Assembly (NCBI GenBank): GCA_036960175.1
Contig: JBALWH010000001.1
Span: 175,814 to 239,813, forward strand
Reading direction: 5' to 3'
Length of the DNA: 64,000 bases
Source of the DNA: Motiliproteus sp036960175
Lineage (GTDB): Bacteria; Pseudomonadota; Gammaproteobacteria; Pseudomonadales; Balneatricaceae
Shown: positions 18,160 through 27,553 of the stretch, in pieces
Numbering within the stretch: the first letter of the stretch is position 1
Layout of the letters: the number at the start of each line of letters is the position of its first letter
Program-made: the position numbers and the translations under genes
Notes under the pieces: generated by a model
Seen by the model: the letters and a program-made list of their open reading frames with translations, nothing else
What the model was told of the DNA's origin: nothing
Database searches by the model: none

Positions 18160-18219
18160 AATCTCAGAGCTCCTTCTGTTTTGCATTCCTTGGCCTGATG
18201 GTCGGATTAGAGGTTCAGC

Positions 18220-19044
18220 TCAGTCATCTATCTGAAAATATTTGACCTGTTGAATCTCTTCGGTATCCAGTACCTTCAGCAGTCCTTCTGCCAGCCGCTC
18301 TCCCCACCACAAACAGTCGGTGTGGTCCTTTAATAAGTCCTGGCGGATTTCTATGGCACAGTTTGGGTAACCATGATCATGACCATGACGATCGATGGTA
18401 TAGGCGACGTCCCGGGCTGAGTAGGGCTCATTGTTACCGATGATGAGATGGTCATGTTGTCGCAGGTGATGCATTAGGGGTAGGGCAATACGGGGGTCAG
18501 CATTCCATAACATGCCGGCATGCCAGGGGCGAGGTTTGGAACAACCCTGCATGGCGGGGGTGAAGGTATGAATTGAGAACAGTAGCGGTGCGATTGAATA
18601 TTGCTTCAAGCCCTTCAGTTCTGTTTCGATGCCTGCATGGTAGGCGTTCAGTATCTCCTCTAAGCGCTGTTGTTTCTGTTCTGGGCTGAGATTCTGATTG
18701 CCGGGGATCTGGTAACCATCACTAATTTGCGGAATCATACTGGGGTCTTGATCGGCAGGGTCGCGGTTTGCATCAATCAGTAGTCTGGAATAGTTGGACA
18801 GCACTGCCCTGCAGCCCAGTTGTTGGCAAATTATTTCTGCGACATCAGCAGAGCCTGGGTCCCAGGCGATATGGTCCGTCAGTAATTGTTTGTCCAGCCC
18901 CAGGCCGTTGAGGTGCTTTGGAATGAAATTACTGGCGTGATCGCAGACCACTAATAGCGGTGTTTTTCCCTCTGGATTAACCACCTGGTAGGCAGGAGGA
19001 TCATCCTCTCGAAGTAGCTTTTTAGTGTTAATCACATCGTTCAT
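18220..19044 (-). CDS. N-formylglutamate amidohydrolase family protein
   Basis: A 274-residue member of the family that hydrolyses N-formyl-glutamate or related amides. Motifs: LLVVCDHASNFIP near the N-terminus, HIAWDPGSADVA, SRLLIDANRD, and SIHTFTP, with His and Asp residues in positions expected for zinc binding. No hut genes are near, so histidine degradation is not supported. Proximity to the ybdK-type ligase suggests it acts on a gamma-glutamyl or other amide product. The substrate remains inferred. Confidence 0.8.
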   Translation of the reverse strand: MNDVINTKKLLREDDPPAYQVVNPEGKTPLLVVCDHASNFIPKHLNGLGLDKQLLTDHIAWDPGSADVAEIICQQLGCRAVLSNYSRLLIDANRDPADQDPSMIPQISDGYQIPGNQNLSPEQKQQRLEEILNAYHAGIETELKGLKQYSIAPLLFSIHTFTPAMQGCSKPRPWHAGMLWNADPRIALPLMHHLRQHDHLIIGNNEPYSARDVAYTIDRHGHDHGYPNCAIEIRQDLLKDHTDCLWWGERLAEGLLKVLDTEEIQQVKYFQIDD

Positions 19045-19121
19045 GGGCGCTGGCTTAAATCAACAGACAGGGTTGTCTTGTATCGGCAAATTACCACGAT
19101 ATGCTTTTATATTAGTACAAC

Positions 19122-19152
19122 AAAAAAGCCCCTGTATTCAGGGGCTTTTTAT
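19122..19152 (-). terminator. Bidirectional terminator after purHD
   Basis: AAAAAGCCCCTG and CAGGGGCTTTTT form a 12-bp stem around a TATT loop, with A/T tracts on both sides. It ends the fis-purH-purD transcript on the minus strand, 26 bp past the purD stop. Confidence 0.92.
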
Positions 19153-19177
19153 AAGGTCGATAAAGGGCTTTTGTGAC

Positions 19178-20458
19178 TTAGCTTTCCCGCGCGATGGCCC
19201 GGTAGGCAATATCACTACGGTAAAATGCCCCTTTCCAGCTGATCTGCTTGGCTAGTTCGTAGGCTCGCTGCTGGGCCTGGGTGACAGAATCGCCCAGTGC
19301 CGTGGCGCAGAGTACACGACCGCCATTGGTAACCAGCTGCCCGTCCTTTTCCCCGGTACCGGCATGGAATACCTTGCTGCCTTCTGCTTCCTGCTGTGGC
19401 AGGGTGATCACATCCCCCTTGGCATAGTCGCCAGGATAACCGCCGGCGGCTAGTACAACACCAACAGAGGGGCGTGGGTCCCACTGCGCTTCTACCTGAT
19501 CAAGACGTTGATCGACAGCCGCTTCACAGAGTTCTACCAAGCTGCTTTGCAAGCGCATCAGAATAGGCTGGGTTTCCGGATCACCGAAGCGGCAGTTGTA
19601 CTCGATAACCTTAGGAGTACCGTCGGCCATAATCATTAAACCGGCATATAGGAAACCGGTGTAATCATTGCCTTCGGCAGCCATGCCGTTAACCGTTGGC
19701 ATAATCACTTCGTTCATCACCCGCTGGTGAATCTCGTCGGTGACCACGGGGGCAGGAGAGTATGCGCCCATGCCGCCGGTGTTCAGTCCGGTATCACCAT
19801 CGCCGACCCGCTTGTGGTCTTGGCTGGTGGCCATTGGCAGTACGTTCTTGCCGTCGACAATGACGATAAAGCTGGCTTCTTCGCCGTCTAGAAATTCTTC
19901 AATAACGACGCGACAGCCGGCTTCGCCAAAGGCGTTTCCAGAGAGCATATCCTGTACTGCGGATTCTGCTTCTTCCAGAGTCATGGCGACAATAACGCCC
20001 TTGCCTGCAGCAAGGCCGTCTGCCTTAACCACAATAGGGGCACCTTTTTCACGCAGGTAAGCCAAGGCCGGCTCAACTTCGGTAAAGTTCTGGTACCAGC
20101 CGGTCGGGATTTGCTGACGGTGCAGGAAATCCTTGGTAAAGGCTTTAGAGCCTTCCAGCTGCGCGGCCGCTTGGCTAGGGCCAAATATTTTAAGGCCCAG
20201 CGCTTGGAAATGATCCACAACACCAGCCACCAGAGGTGCTTCTGGTCCGACGATAGTCAGATCGATAGCGTGCTCTTTGGCGAAGCTGGACAACCCATCC
20301 AGATCCATGACATCCAGGGTGATGTTCTCTACCTTGGCTTCATGGGCGGTACCGGCATTTCCCGGTGCCACGAAAACCTTGCTGACGCGAGGGTCCTTAG
20401 CTGACTGCCATGCCAGTGCGTGTTCACGGCCGCCACTACCAATAATTAATATCTTCAT
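19178..20458 (-). CDS. purD: Phosphoribosylamine-glycine ligase (GAR synthetase)
   Basis: A 426-residue ATP-grasp enzyme catalysing the second step of purine synthesis: phosphoribosylamine, glycine and ATP give GAR. The N-terminus MKILIIGSGGREHALAWQ is diagnostic. The ATP-grasp core shows PIVVKADGLAAGKGV and the metal-binding VIEYNCRFGDPETQ. It follows purH by 26 bp, in the common purHD order. Confidence 0.97.
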   Translation of the reverse strand: MKILIIGSGGREHALAWQSAKDPRVSKVFVAPGNAGTAHEAKVENITLDVMDLDGLSSFAKEHAIDLTIVGPEAPLVAGVVDHFQALGLKIFGPSQAAAQLEGSKAFTKDFLHRQQIPTGWYQNFTEVEPALAYLREKGAPIVVKADGLAAGKGVIVAMTLEEAESAVQDMLSGNAFGEAGCRVVIEEFLDGEEASFIVIVDGKNVLPMATSQDHKRVGDGDTGLNTGGMGAYSPAPVVTDEIHQRVMNEVIMPTVNGMAAEGNDYTGFLYAGLMIMADGTPKVIEYNCRFGDPETQPILMRLQSSLVELCEAAVDQRLDQVEAQWDPRPSVGVVLAAGGYPGDYAKGDVITLPQQEAEGSKVFHAGTGEKDGQLVTNGGRVLCATALGDSVTQAQQRAYELAKQISWKGAFYRSDIAYRAIARES

Positions 20459-20484
20459 AATCGGTCTCTTGTGGGATAGCCAGA

Positions 20485-22080
20485 TCAGTGACGGAAATGG
20501 CGCATGCCGGTGAATACCATGGCGATACCCGCTTCGTTAGCCGCCTGAATCACTTCTTCGTCACGCATGGAACCACCCGGCTGGATAACGGCAGTAATAC
20601 CTGCTGCTGCAGCGGCGTCGATGCCATCCCGGAAGGGGAAGAAGGCATCGGATGCCATCACCGCGCCAGGCACTTCAAGACCTTCGTCGGCGGCTTTGAT
20701 GCCGGCAATCTTGGCGCTGTATACGCGGCTCATCTGGCCAGCGCCAACACCGATGGTCTGACCATTTTTGGCGTAAACGATAGCGTTGGATTTCACGTAT
20801 TTAGCAACCTGCCATGCGAATAGCAGATCAAGCAGTTCTTGTTCTGTAGGCTCGCGTTCGGTAACCATTTTCAGTTCACTAACGTCAACCATGCCCAGGT
20901 CATTGTCCTGAACCAGCAAGCCGCCATTGACCCGCTTGAAGTTATAGCTCGGTGCGGGGTTAGCGTTCCATTGACCGCATTCGAGTAAACGCACGTTAGG
21001 CTTCGTTGCGATAATTTCAGAGGCCGCTGCAGATACTTTAGGCGCGATTATTACTTCGACAAACTGTTGACCAATAATGGTTTTTGCAGTGATTTCATCG
21101 AGCTCACGGTTGAAGGCGATAATGCCTCCAAAGGCAGAAGTCGGATCAGTTTGGAAGGCCAGGTTATAGGCTTCCAGGATGTCGTCACCAATGGCGACAC
21201 CGCAAGGGTTGGCGTGCTTGACGACAACGCAAGCGGGCTCGCGGAATGGTTTGACGCATTCCAGCGCGGCGTCGGTATCCGCTACGTTGTTGAAAGACAG
21301 TTCTTTGCCTTGCAGTTGTTGGGCGGTAGCGACGCTCGGTTCTGCTGGATTGGCCTCAACGTAAAAGGCTGCCTTCTGGTGGGGGTTTTCACCGTAGCGC
21401 ATTTCCTGAGCTTTGATGAATTGAGTGTTGAAGGTACGCGGGAAGTTAGCCGCTACTTCGCCTTTTTCACCCTGAGGTACGCGAGCACCCAGGTAGTTGG
21501 CAATAGCACCGTCATAAGCCGCAGTATGTTCAAAGGCCTGGGTTGCCAGGTCAAAACGAGTCGCTTGTGACAGCGCACCATCATTTTCGGCCATCTCGGC
21601 CAATACCTTATCGTAACCGGCAGCATTCACGACAATGGCAACGAAGGCGTTGTTCTTGGCCGCAGAGCGAACCATCGTGGGGCCACCGATGTCGATGTTC
21701 TCAATGGCCAGCGCTAGATCGCAGTCTGGACGGGCAATGGTGGCTTCGAACGGATAAAGATTGACGACAACCATATCGATTGGACGGATGTCGTGCTCGG
21801 CCATGATGGCATCATCGATTCCGCGACGGCCAAGAATGCCTCCGTGAACCTTCGGATGCAGGGTCTTAACGCGACCATCCATCATCTCAGGAAAACCAGT
21901 GTAATCGGACACTTCAACGGCATTGATGTCGTTGTCGCGCAATAGTTTGAAGGTGCCGCCGGTAGAGAGGATTTCTATTCCCTGCTGGCTCAGGCCCTGG
22001 GCAAATTCTACGATGCCGGTTTTGTCCGAGACACTGATTAGTGCGCGGCGTACGGTGATCAGGTTTTTAGTATCAGCCAT
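20485..22080 (-). CDS. purH: Bifunctional AICAR transformylase / IMP cyclohydrolase
   Basis: A 531-residue enzyme for the last two purine steps. The N-terminal IMP cyclohydrolase domain (~1-200) has RRALISVSDKTGIVEFAQ and DGRVKTLHPKVHGGIL; the AICAR transformylase domain (~205-531) has LRYGENPHQ-like EMRYGENPHQKAAF, CVVVKHANPCGVA and the C-terminal GITAVIQPGGSMRDEEVI. It lies 60 bp after fis in the dusB-fis-purH-purD run. Confidence 0.97.
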   Translation of the reverse strand: MADTKNLITVRRALISVSDKTGIVEFAQGLSQQGIEILSTGGTFKLLRDNDINAVEVSDYTGFPEMMDGRVKTLHPKVHGGILGRRGIDDAIMAEHDIRPIDMVVVNLYPFEATIARPDCDLALAIENIDIGGPTMVRSAAKNNAFVAIVVNAAGYDKVLAEMAENDGALSQATRFDLATQAFEHTAAYDGAIANYLGARVPQGEKGEVAANFPRTFNTQFIKAQEMRYGENPHQKAAFYVEANPAEPSVATAQQLQGKELSFNNVADTDAALECVKPFREPACVVVKHANPCGVAIGDDILEAYNLAFQTDPTSAFGGIIAFNRELDEITAKTIIGQQFVEVIIAPKVSAAASEIIATKPNVRLLECGQWNANPAPSYNFKRVNGGLLVQDNDLGMVDVSELKMVTEREPTEQELLDLLFAWQVAKYVKSNAIVYAKNGQTIGVGAGQMSRVYSAKIAGIKAADEGLEVPGAVMASDAFFPFRDGIDAAAAAGITAVIQPGGSMRDEEVIQAANEAGIAMVFTGMRHFRH

Positions 22081-22140
22081 GATTTTTTATATAAGTCGCT
22101 TTGAAATTAATGTCATTCGCTAAGGAAAGCCGGACGGACT

Positions 22141-22473
22141 TTATAGCAAGCCGTACTGTTTAAGCTTTTTCCGTAATGTGCCACGGTTTAAGCCTAATAC
22201 TTCTGAAGCTTTGGTCTGGTTGTCACGGGTGTATTCCATCACCGCTTTTAACAGAGGAGCTTCGATTTCGTTCAATACCATTTCATAGATATTGCTGGCG
22301 GGCTGGCCGTCTAGCTGTTTGAAATAGTTGCTCATCGCCTGCTCAACACTTTGAGACAGACGCTGAGGTTGTTGCGCGACTTCGTTGGCTGCTGCTTCAG
22401 ACAGATGTAGTCCTTCGCTCACAGTTGCTTCTGAAATGTTGTCGCTCACTTTATTGAGGTTACCTAGTACCAT
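22141..22473 (-). CDS. fis: DNA-binding protein Fis
   Basis: A 110-residue nucleoid protein. The C-terminal helix-turn-helix is almost canonical: LLKAVMEYTRDNQTKASEVLGLNRGTLRKKLKQYGLL. The N-terminal ~25 residues are variable, as usual outside enterics, and relatives such as those in Pseudomonas have a similar length. It starts 5 bp after dusB with the ribosome site (AAGGCGGC) inside the dusB end, so translational coupling is likely. Confidence 0.96.
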   Translation of the reverse strand: MVLGNLNKVSDNISEATVSEGLHLSEAAANEVAQQPQRLSQSVEQAMSNYFKQLDGQPASNIYEMVLNEIEAPLLKAVMEYTRDNQTKASEVLGLNRGTLRKKLKQYGLL

Positions 22474-22478
22474 GATGT

Positions 22479-23489
22479 TTATGCCGCCTTCGAGTCATAC
22501 TTCAGACTGGAAAAATATTTAGTTATCGCATTCAGCTGTTGATCTGCTGATTCAAAATTGTTGAACAGTTTTCGAAAGTCTCGAATGCCGTCATTACCGT
22601 TCTTGTCCATTTTCGGTTTTACCCCTAAGTACCAGCCCACATGCTTGCGAGCAATGCGGACGCCTAGATAATCACCGTAAAATCCGTAAAGGGCATTCAG
22701 GTGTTCCACCAGCAATTGCTCAACCTCTTTGCTTGAGGGCTGAGGTAGCTGCATGCCAGTATTCAGATAGTGTTCAATCTGTCTGAAGATCCAAGGGTTT
22801 CCCTGGGCTGCTCGTCCGATCATAACTGCATCGGCGCCAGTAGCCTCCAGCACTTGTTTGGCTTTCTGTGGTGAATCAATATCACCGTTAGCGAATACCG
22901 GAATAGCTACCGCAGATTTAATCTGCTTAATGGTCTCGTATTCAGCGTTTCCGCGATAGCCACAAGCGCGAGTTCTTCCATGTACCGCCAGAGCCTGGAT
23001 GCCTGCCTGCTCAGCAATGCGGGCAATTGTCAGGCCGTTGCGGTTGTCGCCATCCCAACCAGTGCGGATTTTCAAAGTGACAGGCACATCGACACTGCTT
23101 ACCACTTTGTTCAGAATCGTTTCTACCAGGGTTTCATCACGCAAAAGCGCAGATCCGGCCGCTTTGTTGCAAACCTTTTTGGCAGGGCAACCCATATTGA
23201 TATCAACGATTTGAGCTCCCCGTTCGACATTGAGAATTGCTGCTTCTGCCAGCATCTCTGGATCACCACCGGCAATCTGTACGATTATTGGGGACGGTTC
23301 GCCGTCGTGGTTGAGTCTGAACTGAGACTTTCGACTGTTCCATAATCGCTTGTCGGCGGTCACCATCTCCGATACAGCTAACCCAGCTCCCAGGCGACGA
23401 CATAGTTGACGGAAAGGTTGATCCGTCACACCCGCCATCGGTGCCAGAATCACCCGGCTGTCAATTCGATAGGGGCCAATGTTATACAC
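22479..23489 (-). CDS. dusB: tRNA-dihydrouridine synthase B
   Basis: A 336-residue FMN-dependent TIM-barrel enzyme that reduces uridine in the tRNA D-loop. Motifs: LAPMAGVTDQPFR near the N-terminus, the catalytic cysteine in MGCPAKKVCNKAAGSALL, KIRTGWD, and HGRTRACGYRG. It precedes fis by 5 bp, the standard dusB-fis arrangement of gammaproteobacteria. Confidence 0.96.
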   Translation of the reverse strand: MYNIGPYRIDSRVILAPMAGVTDQPFRQLCRRLGAGLAVSEMVTADKRLWNSRKSQFRLNHDGEPSPIIVQIAGGDPEMLAEAAILNVERGAQIVDINMGCPAKKVCNKAAGSALLRDETLVETILNKVVSSVDVPVTLKIRTGWDGDNRNGLTIARIAEQAGIQALAVHGRTRACGYRGNAEYETIKQIKSAVAIPVFANGDIDSPQKAKQVLEATGADAVMIGRAAQGNPWIFRQIEHYLNTGMQLPQPSSKEVEQLLVEHLNALYGFYGDYLGVRIARKHVGWYLGVKPKMDKNGNDGIRDFRKLFNNFESADQQLNAITKYFSSLKYDSKAA

Positions 23490-23638
23490 TAGGGTACTCG
23501 AGTAAGTCGGATCGTTGAGTGGATGAGGCCAAAAGGCGACGCTGTACAGTGAACGAACAATGATACCTTCAGATGAGGTTTCGTGAAAGCAGAAATCACT
23601 ATGAAAGTGTGGGAATAGGCATCTTATATCAAATCGTA

Positions 23639-24373
23639 CTAGCGCTTGGCTGGGACGAAGCTGAGACTGTAGTTAGGGGCCTGAAGGCCTGGTTCCAGTA
23701 TTTCTAATTGCAATCGAATTTGCTTGCCACTGGGCATTAATCTCAAGCTATTGAAGTCCCCAGCCAGATAGTCGTCGGGCTGAAAGTTGCGGGCGGCTTT
23801 GGGATCGCCGTTTAGATCCGAGAAAACTAACTGCAGCGCCGGAAAAGGTTGTTCGAAAGGCGCTTCGTTTTCGATTAAGAGATCGATGGAAAGTGCTCCG
23901 AGGTAGTCGGGGTGGTCTCTGATAATCAGGTGATGGCTGCGAATGCTGGGTATATCCTGACGGGCATTAAGGCGGCAATCAATTTGCTGGCATGCCTGCT
24001 GGTAGAGAGGTGCTAACTGTGGATTGCGTGACAGGCTGTCGCGCTCAAACCAAAGAATCTGTAGGCCCAGAGTTGTTATCGCTAGCAGGGTAAGAAAAAA
24101 CCAGCCGAGGAAGTAAAGGGTGGAGTCTTTTTTCTCAACGATCTGCAATTGCAGGGGGATTTCGGGAATTATTGGGGCTGCTGTTTTCGCCTCCTGTTCT
24201 TCGATCACTTCAGCAGGCGTCTGCTCGTTGCTTGTTTCCAAGTGTTGATCGGCAGGGAATACGGTCAGGCATGAGCCGCAACGCACCAGTCCTTGGGCTT
24301 TGTTTAGTTGATCAAGCGTGACCTGAAAATGGCTGAGGCATTCCGGGCATTGAGTGGCGTAATGTTTGCTCAT
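23639..24373 (-). CDS. Zinc-ribbon and DUF3426 membrane protein
   Basis: A 244-residue protein starting with an MJ0042-type zinc ribbon (C-P-E-C ... C-G-S-C, 21 residues apart), an acidic linker, one membrane helix (~105-128, FLGWFFLTLLAITTLGLQILW) and a periplasmic DUF3426 domain. Function is unknown; it is regularly found between prmA and dusB. An earlier ATG at 24427 overlaps prmA by 31 bp. The ATG at 24373 fits the family N-terminus (MSKHYATQCPEC) better. Confidence 0.85.
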   Translation of the reverse strand: MSKHYATQCPECLSHFQVTLDQLNKAQGLVRCGSCLTVFPADQHLETSNEQTPAEVIEEQEAKTAAPIIPEIPLQLQIVEKKDSTLYFLGWFFLTLLAITTLGLQILWFERDSLSRNPQLAPLYQQACQQIDCRLNARQDIPSIRSHHLIIRDHPDYLGALSIDLLIENEAPFEQPFPALQLVFSDLNGDPKAARNFQPDDYLAGDFNSLRLMPSGKQIRLQLEILEPGLQAPNYSLSFVPAKR

Positions 24374-24396
24374 GGGCTCAGTTTTTCTGCCTCTGA

Positions 24397-25290
24397 TTAA
24401 CGCTTTACTCCTGTCAGGCGAATCCATTCTTCACGCTGATCAGGAACCTGTAGATCAAACCAAGGGCTATAAGCTGCGATCAGGTTCTGCGCTTGTGATT
24501 CCAGCACTCCTGAAAGGGCAATCAAGCCGCCGCTCTTAATTAGTTTAGCCAGTGTAGGGGCTAACTCAACCAAAGGGCCGGCAAGGATATTTGCAACCAG
24601 AATATCGGCCTCCAGCTCGGGCATTTGATTAGGATAATATAATTCCAGTTGTTGTGGGTCTATATTGTTTCGTTTGGCATTTTCGCCGCTGGCCTGTAAT
24701 GCCTGAGGGTCGATATCGGTCGCTACTAGTCGCTTGCCTCCCAATAATAATGCGGCGATGCCTAATATGCCTGACCCACAGCCGTAGTCGATGACCAGTT
24801 TGTCCTGGCAGTCTTGTTGGTCCAGCCACTCCAGACAAAGGGCGGTAGTCGGGTGGGTGCCAGTGCCGAATGCTAATCCAGGATCGAGCATGAGGTTGGC
24901 TGCCGTGGGGTCGGGTACTTCTTTCCAGCTTGGGCATACCCAGAGGCGTTTGCCGAATTGCATCGGATGGAAGTTGTCCATCCATTCCCGTTCCCAGTCT
25001 TTATCTTCGAGAATTTCTGTTTTACAGGCAGGGAAGGGCTCCTCTGATGCCAGTGCCTGATGGCCCAATTGAAGGCCATGTTGAATGGCTTTTAGATCGG
25101 CTTCGGCATCAAACAGGCCGGTGATACGGGTTTTGTCCCACAGCGGAGTAGTGCCCAGGTCTGGTTCGAACAGCGGTTGGTCAGCACCGTCTTCAAGAGT
25201 AACGGCACAGCAGCCCAGTGATAAAAGCAGATCTTCATAGGCTTCGGCCTGCGAAGGTTCGATATCAAGTTTCATCTGTAACCAGGGCAT
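24397..25290 (-). CDS. prmA: Ribosomal protein L11 methyltransferase
   Basis: A 297-residue SAM-dependent enzyme that trimethylates ribosomal protein L11. The N-terminal substrate domain includes KDWEREWMDNFHPMQFG; the Rossmann domain has MLDPGLAFGTGTHPTTALCLEWL, then the SAM motif VIDYGCGSGILGIAALLLG and ILVANILAGPL. It lies between accC and the zinc-ribbon gene, as in Pseudomonas. A terminator separates it from accC, so it likely has its own promoter. Confidence 0.96.
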   Translation of the reverse strand: MPWLQMKLDIEPSQAEAYEDLLLSLGCCAVTLEDGADQPLFEPDLGTTPLWDKTRITGLFDAEADLKAIQHGLQLGHQALASEEPFPACKTEILEDKDWEREWMDNFHPMQFGKRLWVCPSWKEVPDPTAANLMLDPGLAFGTGTHPTTALCLEWLDQQDCQDKLVIDYGCGSGILGIAALLLGGKRLVATDIDPQALQASGENAKRNNIDPQQLELYYPNQMPELEADILVANILAGPLVELAPTLAKLIKSGGLIALSGVLESQAQNLIAAYSPWFDLQVPDQREEWIRLTGVKR

Positions 25291-25322
25291 GACATATCTC
25301 TGTTGAATTGAGCCGTTATGAA

Positions 25323-25358
25323 ATAAAAAAACCTCTTTATAGAGTATAAAGAGGTTTT
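25323..25358 (-). terminator. Terminator after accBC
   Basis: AAAACCTCTTTAT pairs with ATAAAGAGGTTTT around AGAGT. On the minus strand the stem is followed by seven T. It lies between accC and prmA. Confidence 0.9.
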
Positions 25359-25399
25359 CGTCGGATCGAAGTCTGTGACCTTTGCTGAATGACGCAGCG

Positions 25400-26740
25400 C
25401 TAAAGGCCCAGCTTTTTCTCCAGATAGTGGATGTTCAGTCCGCCCTCAATAAACTTGGAATCGCGGACGATATCCTGTTGTAGAGGGATGTTGGTGCGTA
25501 TACCGCCGATAACTGTTTCATCCAACGCATTTCTCATTCTGACCAATGCGCTTTCGCGGTTTTCACCGTGAGTGATCAGTTTGGCTATTAATGAATCATA
25601 GAAAGGCGGGACTGTGTAGCCACTGTAAAGGTGAGAATCGACGCGCACACCCATGCCGCCAGGGGCGTGGAAGTAATTCACTTCTCCAGGGCAAGGCATA
25701 AACGTTTTGGGGTCTTCGGCGTTGATCCGGCACTCGAAAGCGTGGCCGTTGAGTTTGATATCTTCTTGCTTGAAACTCAGGGGGTAGCCGCTGGCGATAA
25801 GCAGTTGTTCCTTGACGATATCGACACCAGTAACCATTTCGGTTACTGGATGCTCAACCTGTACGCGGGTGTTCATCTCGATGAAGTAAAAGCAATCGTC
25901 TTCATACAAGAATTCAAAGGTTCCCGCGCCGCGGTAACCGATTTCGACGCAGGCATCGACACAGCTTTTCAGCACCGCTTGGCGAACATCTTCGTCGATA
26001 CCGGGTGCCGGTGCTTCTTCGAGGACTTTTTGATGGCGGCGTTGCATGGAGCAGTCGCGATCATACAGGTGAATAGCGTTTCCTTGACCGTCAGCCAAAA
26101 CCTGGACTTCCACGTGGCGCGGATTTTCCAGATACTTCTCTAGATAGACAGTATCGTCTCCGAAGGCGGCTTTAGATTCAGCGCGAGTAATGTGGATGGA
26201 GTTTAATAACGCAGCTTCTGTATGAACTACGCGCATGCCACGACCGCCACCGCCAGCTGAGGCCTTGATGATTACGGGGTAGCCAATCTCTTTGGCAATA
26301 CGTAGTGTGCGCTCATTATCCTCGTCAATGGGGCCATCTGATCCAGGAACTGTTGGCACGCCGGCTTTTTTCATAGCCTGGATGGCGGAGACTTTGTCGC
26401 CCATCAGGCGGATAACGCTGGCTGAGGGACCAACGAATATAAAGCCACTATTTTCTACCTGTTCGGCAAAATCAGCACTTTCTGCTAGAAACCCGTAGCC
26501 AGGGTGGATAGCAACTGCATCGGTGACTTCGGCCGCGCTGATCAGGCTGGGGATGTTCAGGTAACTGTCAGTAGATGAGTTGGGGCCGATGCAGACGGCT
26601 TCGTCAGCCAGACGAACGTGCATCAGATTTCGGTCGACCACGGAGTGTACAGCAACGGTTTTAATGTCGAGCTCTTTGCAGGCTCGCAAAATACGTAGCG
26701 CGATTTCACCCCGGTTGGCGATGATAACTTTATCCAGCAT
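25400..26740 (-). CDS. accC: Biotin carboxylase subunit of acetyl-CoA carboxylase
   Basis: A 446-residue ATP-grasp enzyme that carboxylates biotin on AccB, first step of fatty acid synthesis. Diagnostic segments: KVIIANRGEIALRILRAC, IIKASAGGGGRGMRVV, the catalytic region IEMNTRVQVEHPVTEMVTG and GHAFECRINAEDP. Its length matches E. coli AccC (449). It lies 33 bp after accB, forming the accBC operon, which ends at the terminator at 25323-25358. Confidence 0.97.
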   Translation of the reverse strand: MLDKVIIANRGEIALRILRACKELDIKTVAVHSVVDRNLMHVRLADEAVCIGPNSSTDSYLNIPSLISAAEVTDAVAIHPGYGFLAESADFAEQVENSGFIFVGPSASVIRLMGDKVSAIQAMKKAGVPTVPGSDGPIDEDNERTLRIAKEIGYPVIIKASAGGGGRGMRVVHTEAALLNSIHITRAESKAAFGDDTVYLEKYLENPRHVEVQVLADGQGNAIHLYDRDCSMQRRHQKVLEEAPAPGIDEDVRQAVLKSCVDACVEIGYRGAGTFEFLYEDDCFYFIEMNTRVQVEHPVTEMVTGVDIVKEQLLIASGYPLSFKQEDIKLNGHAFECRINAEDPKTFMPCPGEVNYFHAPGGMGVRVDSHLYSGYTVPPFYDSLIAKLITHGENRESALVRMRNALDETVIGGIRTNIPLQQDIVRDSKFIEGGLNIHYLEKKLGL

Positions 26741-26773
26741 GGTTTAATGCCCTTCGATTTCGCCTGAAATGAA

Positions 26774-27220
26774 TTAGATGATTGTAATTAATGGTTGGTC
26801 GAACTCTACTGGCTGTCCGTCTTCTACCAAAATGGCACCGATGGTGCCGGATTTGTCAGCTTTGATCTGGTTCATCATCTTCATGGCTTCAATGATGCAA
26901 ATAACATCGCCGGACTTGATGGATTTTCCTTCTTCAATAAAGCGTGGAGCACCGGGAGAAGGGGCCGTGTAGAAAGTGCCGACCATTGGGGAGCTTACAA
27001 GGTAGCCTTCTAAAGCGGGTTTCGCCGGGGCTGCTTCTACGGCTGCAACAGGCGCTGCGGCAACGGGTGCGATGGCAACGGGTGCTGGCGCTGCCATCAT
27101 GGGTACTACGCCGGATGAGCGGCTGATGCGGACAGACTCTTCGCCTTCCTTGATCTCAATTTCGTTGATGTCAGATTCTTCCAACAGTTCGATTAGCTTT
27201 TTTACTTTACGGATGTCCAT
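26774..27220 (-). CDS. accB: Biotin carboxyl carrier protein of acetyl-CoA carboxylase
   Basis: A 148-residue BCCP. The N-terminal AccC-binding part (DIRKVKKLIELLEESDI) is followed by an Ala/Pro-rich flexible linker (~40-70) and the biotinyl domain with the biotinylation motif E-A-M-K-M (Lys ~115). The thumb and SPMVGTFY strand are present. It heads the accBC operon. No aroQ precedes it, unlike in Pseudomonas. A perfect 24-bp palindrome lies 139 bp upstream of the start. Confidence 0.97.
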   Translation of the reverse strand: MDIRKVKKLIELLEESDINEIEIKEGEESVRISRSSGVVPMMAAPAPVAIAPVAAAPVAAVEAAPAKPALEGYLVSSPMVGTFYTAPSPGAPRFIEEGKSIKSGDVICIIEAMKMMNQIKADKSGTIGAILVEDGQPVEFDQPLITII

Positions 27221-27358
27221 GATGCTTCTCTAATCAGTAATCAACTCTTAGCTGCCAGGATTAAAAGGTCACTGGCAACGCAAAAATAACATGTCTCTGA
27301 CTGTTTTCTGATGATTTAATTCAGAAAATTCAGGAATTCATTATAGTTAAAGGTCGCT

Positions 27359-27382
27359 AGTTTGCCGCAATTGCGGCAAACT
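27359..27382. promoter_or_regulatory. Perfect 24-bp palindrome in the accB / lipoprotein divergent region
   Basis: AGTTTGCCGCAA at 27359-27370 is immediately followed by its exact reverse complement at 27371-27382. No loop and no T-run, so it is not a terminator. It lies between divergent genes starting at 27220 (accB) and 27554. It has the form of a binding site for a dimeric repressor. The cognate regulator is unknown. Confidence 0.6.
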
Positions 27383-27553
27383 GTCTATAAGTACGTGACT
27401 TTTTAGATAATCCTAGTGATTTCCTAGATTTTAGCAGAAATTAACCTGCTATTTTCAGGTGTTCTTTGTGCTGTTTTGGGCTTTTTGTCGTATTTTTACA
27501 CCATTTCTGTGCTGTTATGATGGCAGTGCAAAAAATAGGATTCGGGCATTCGG

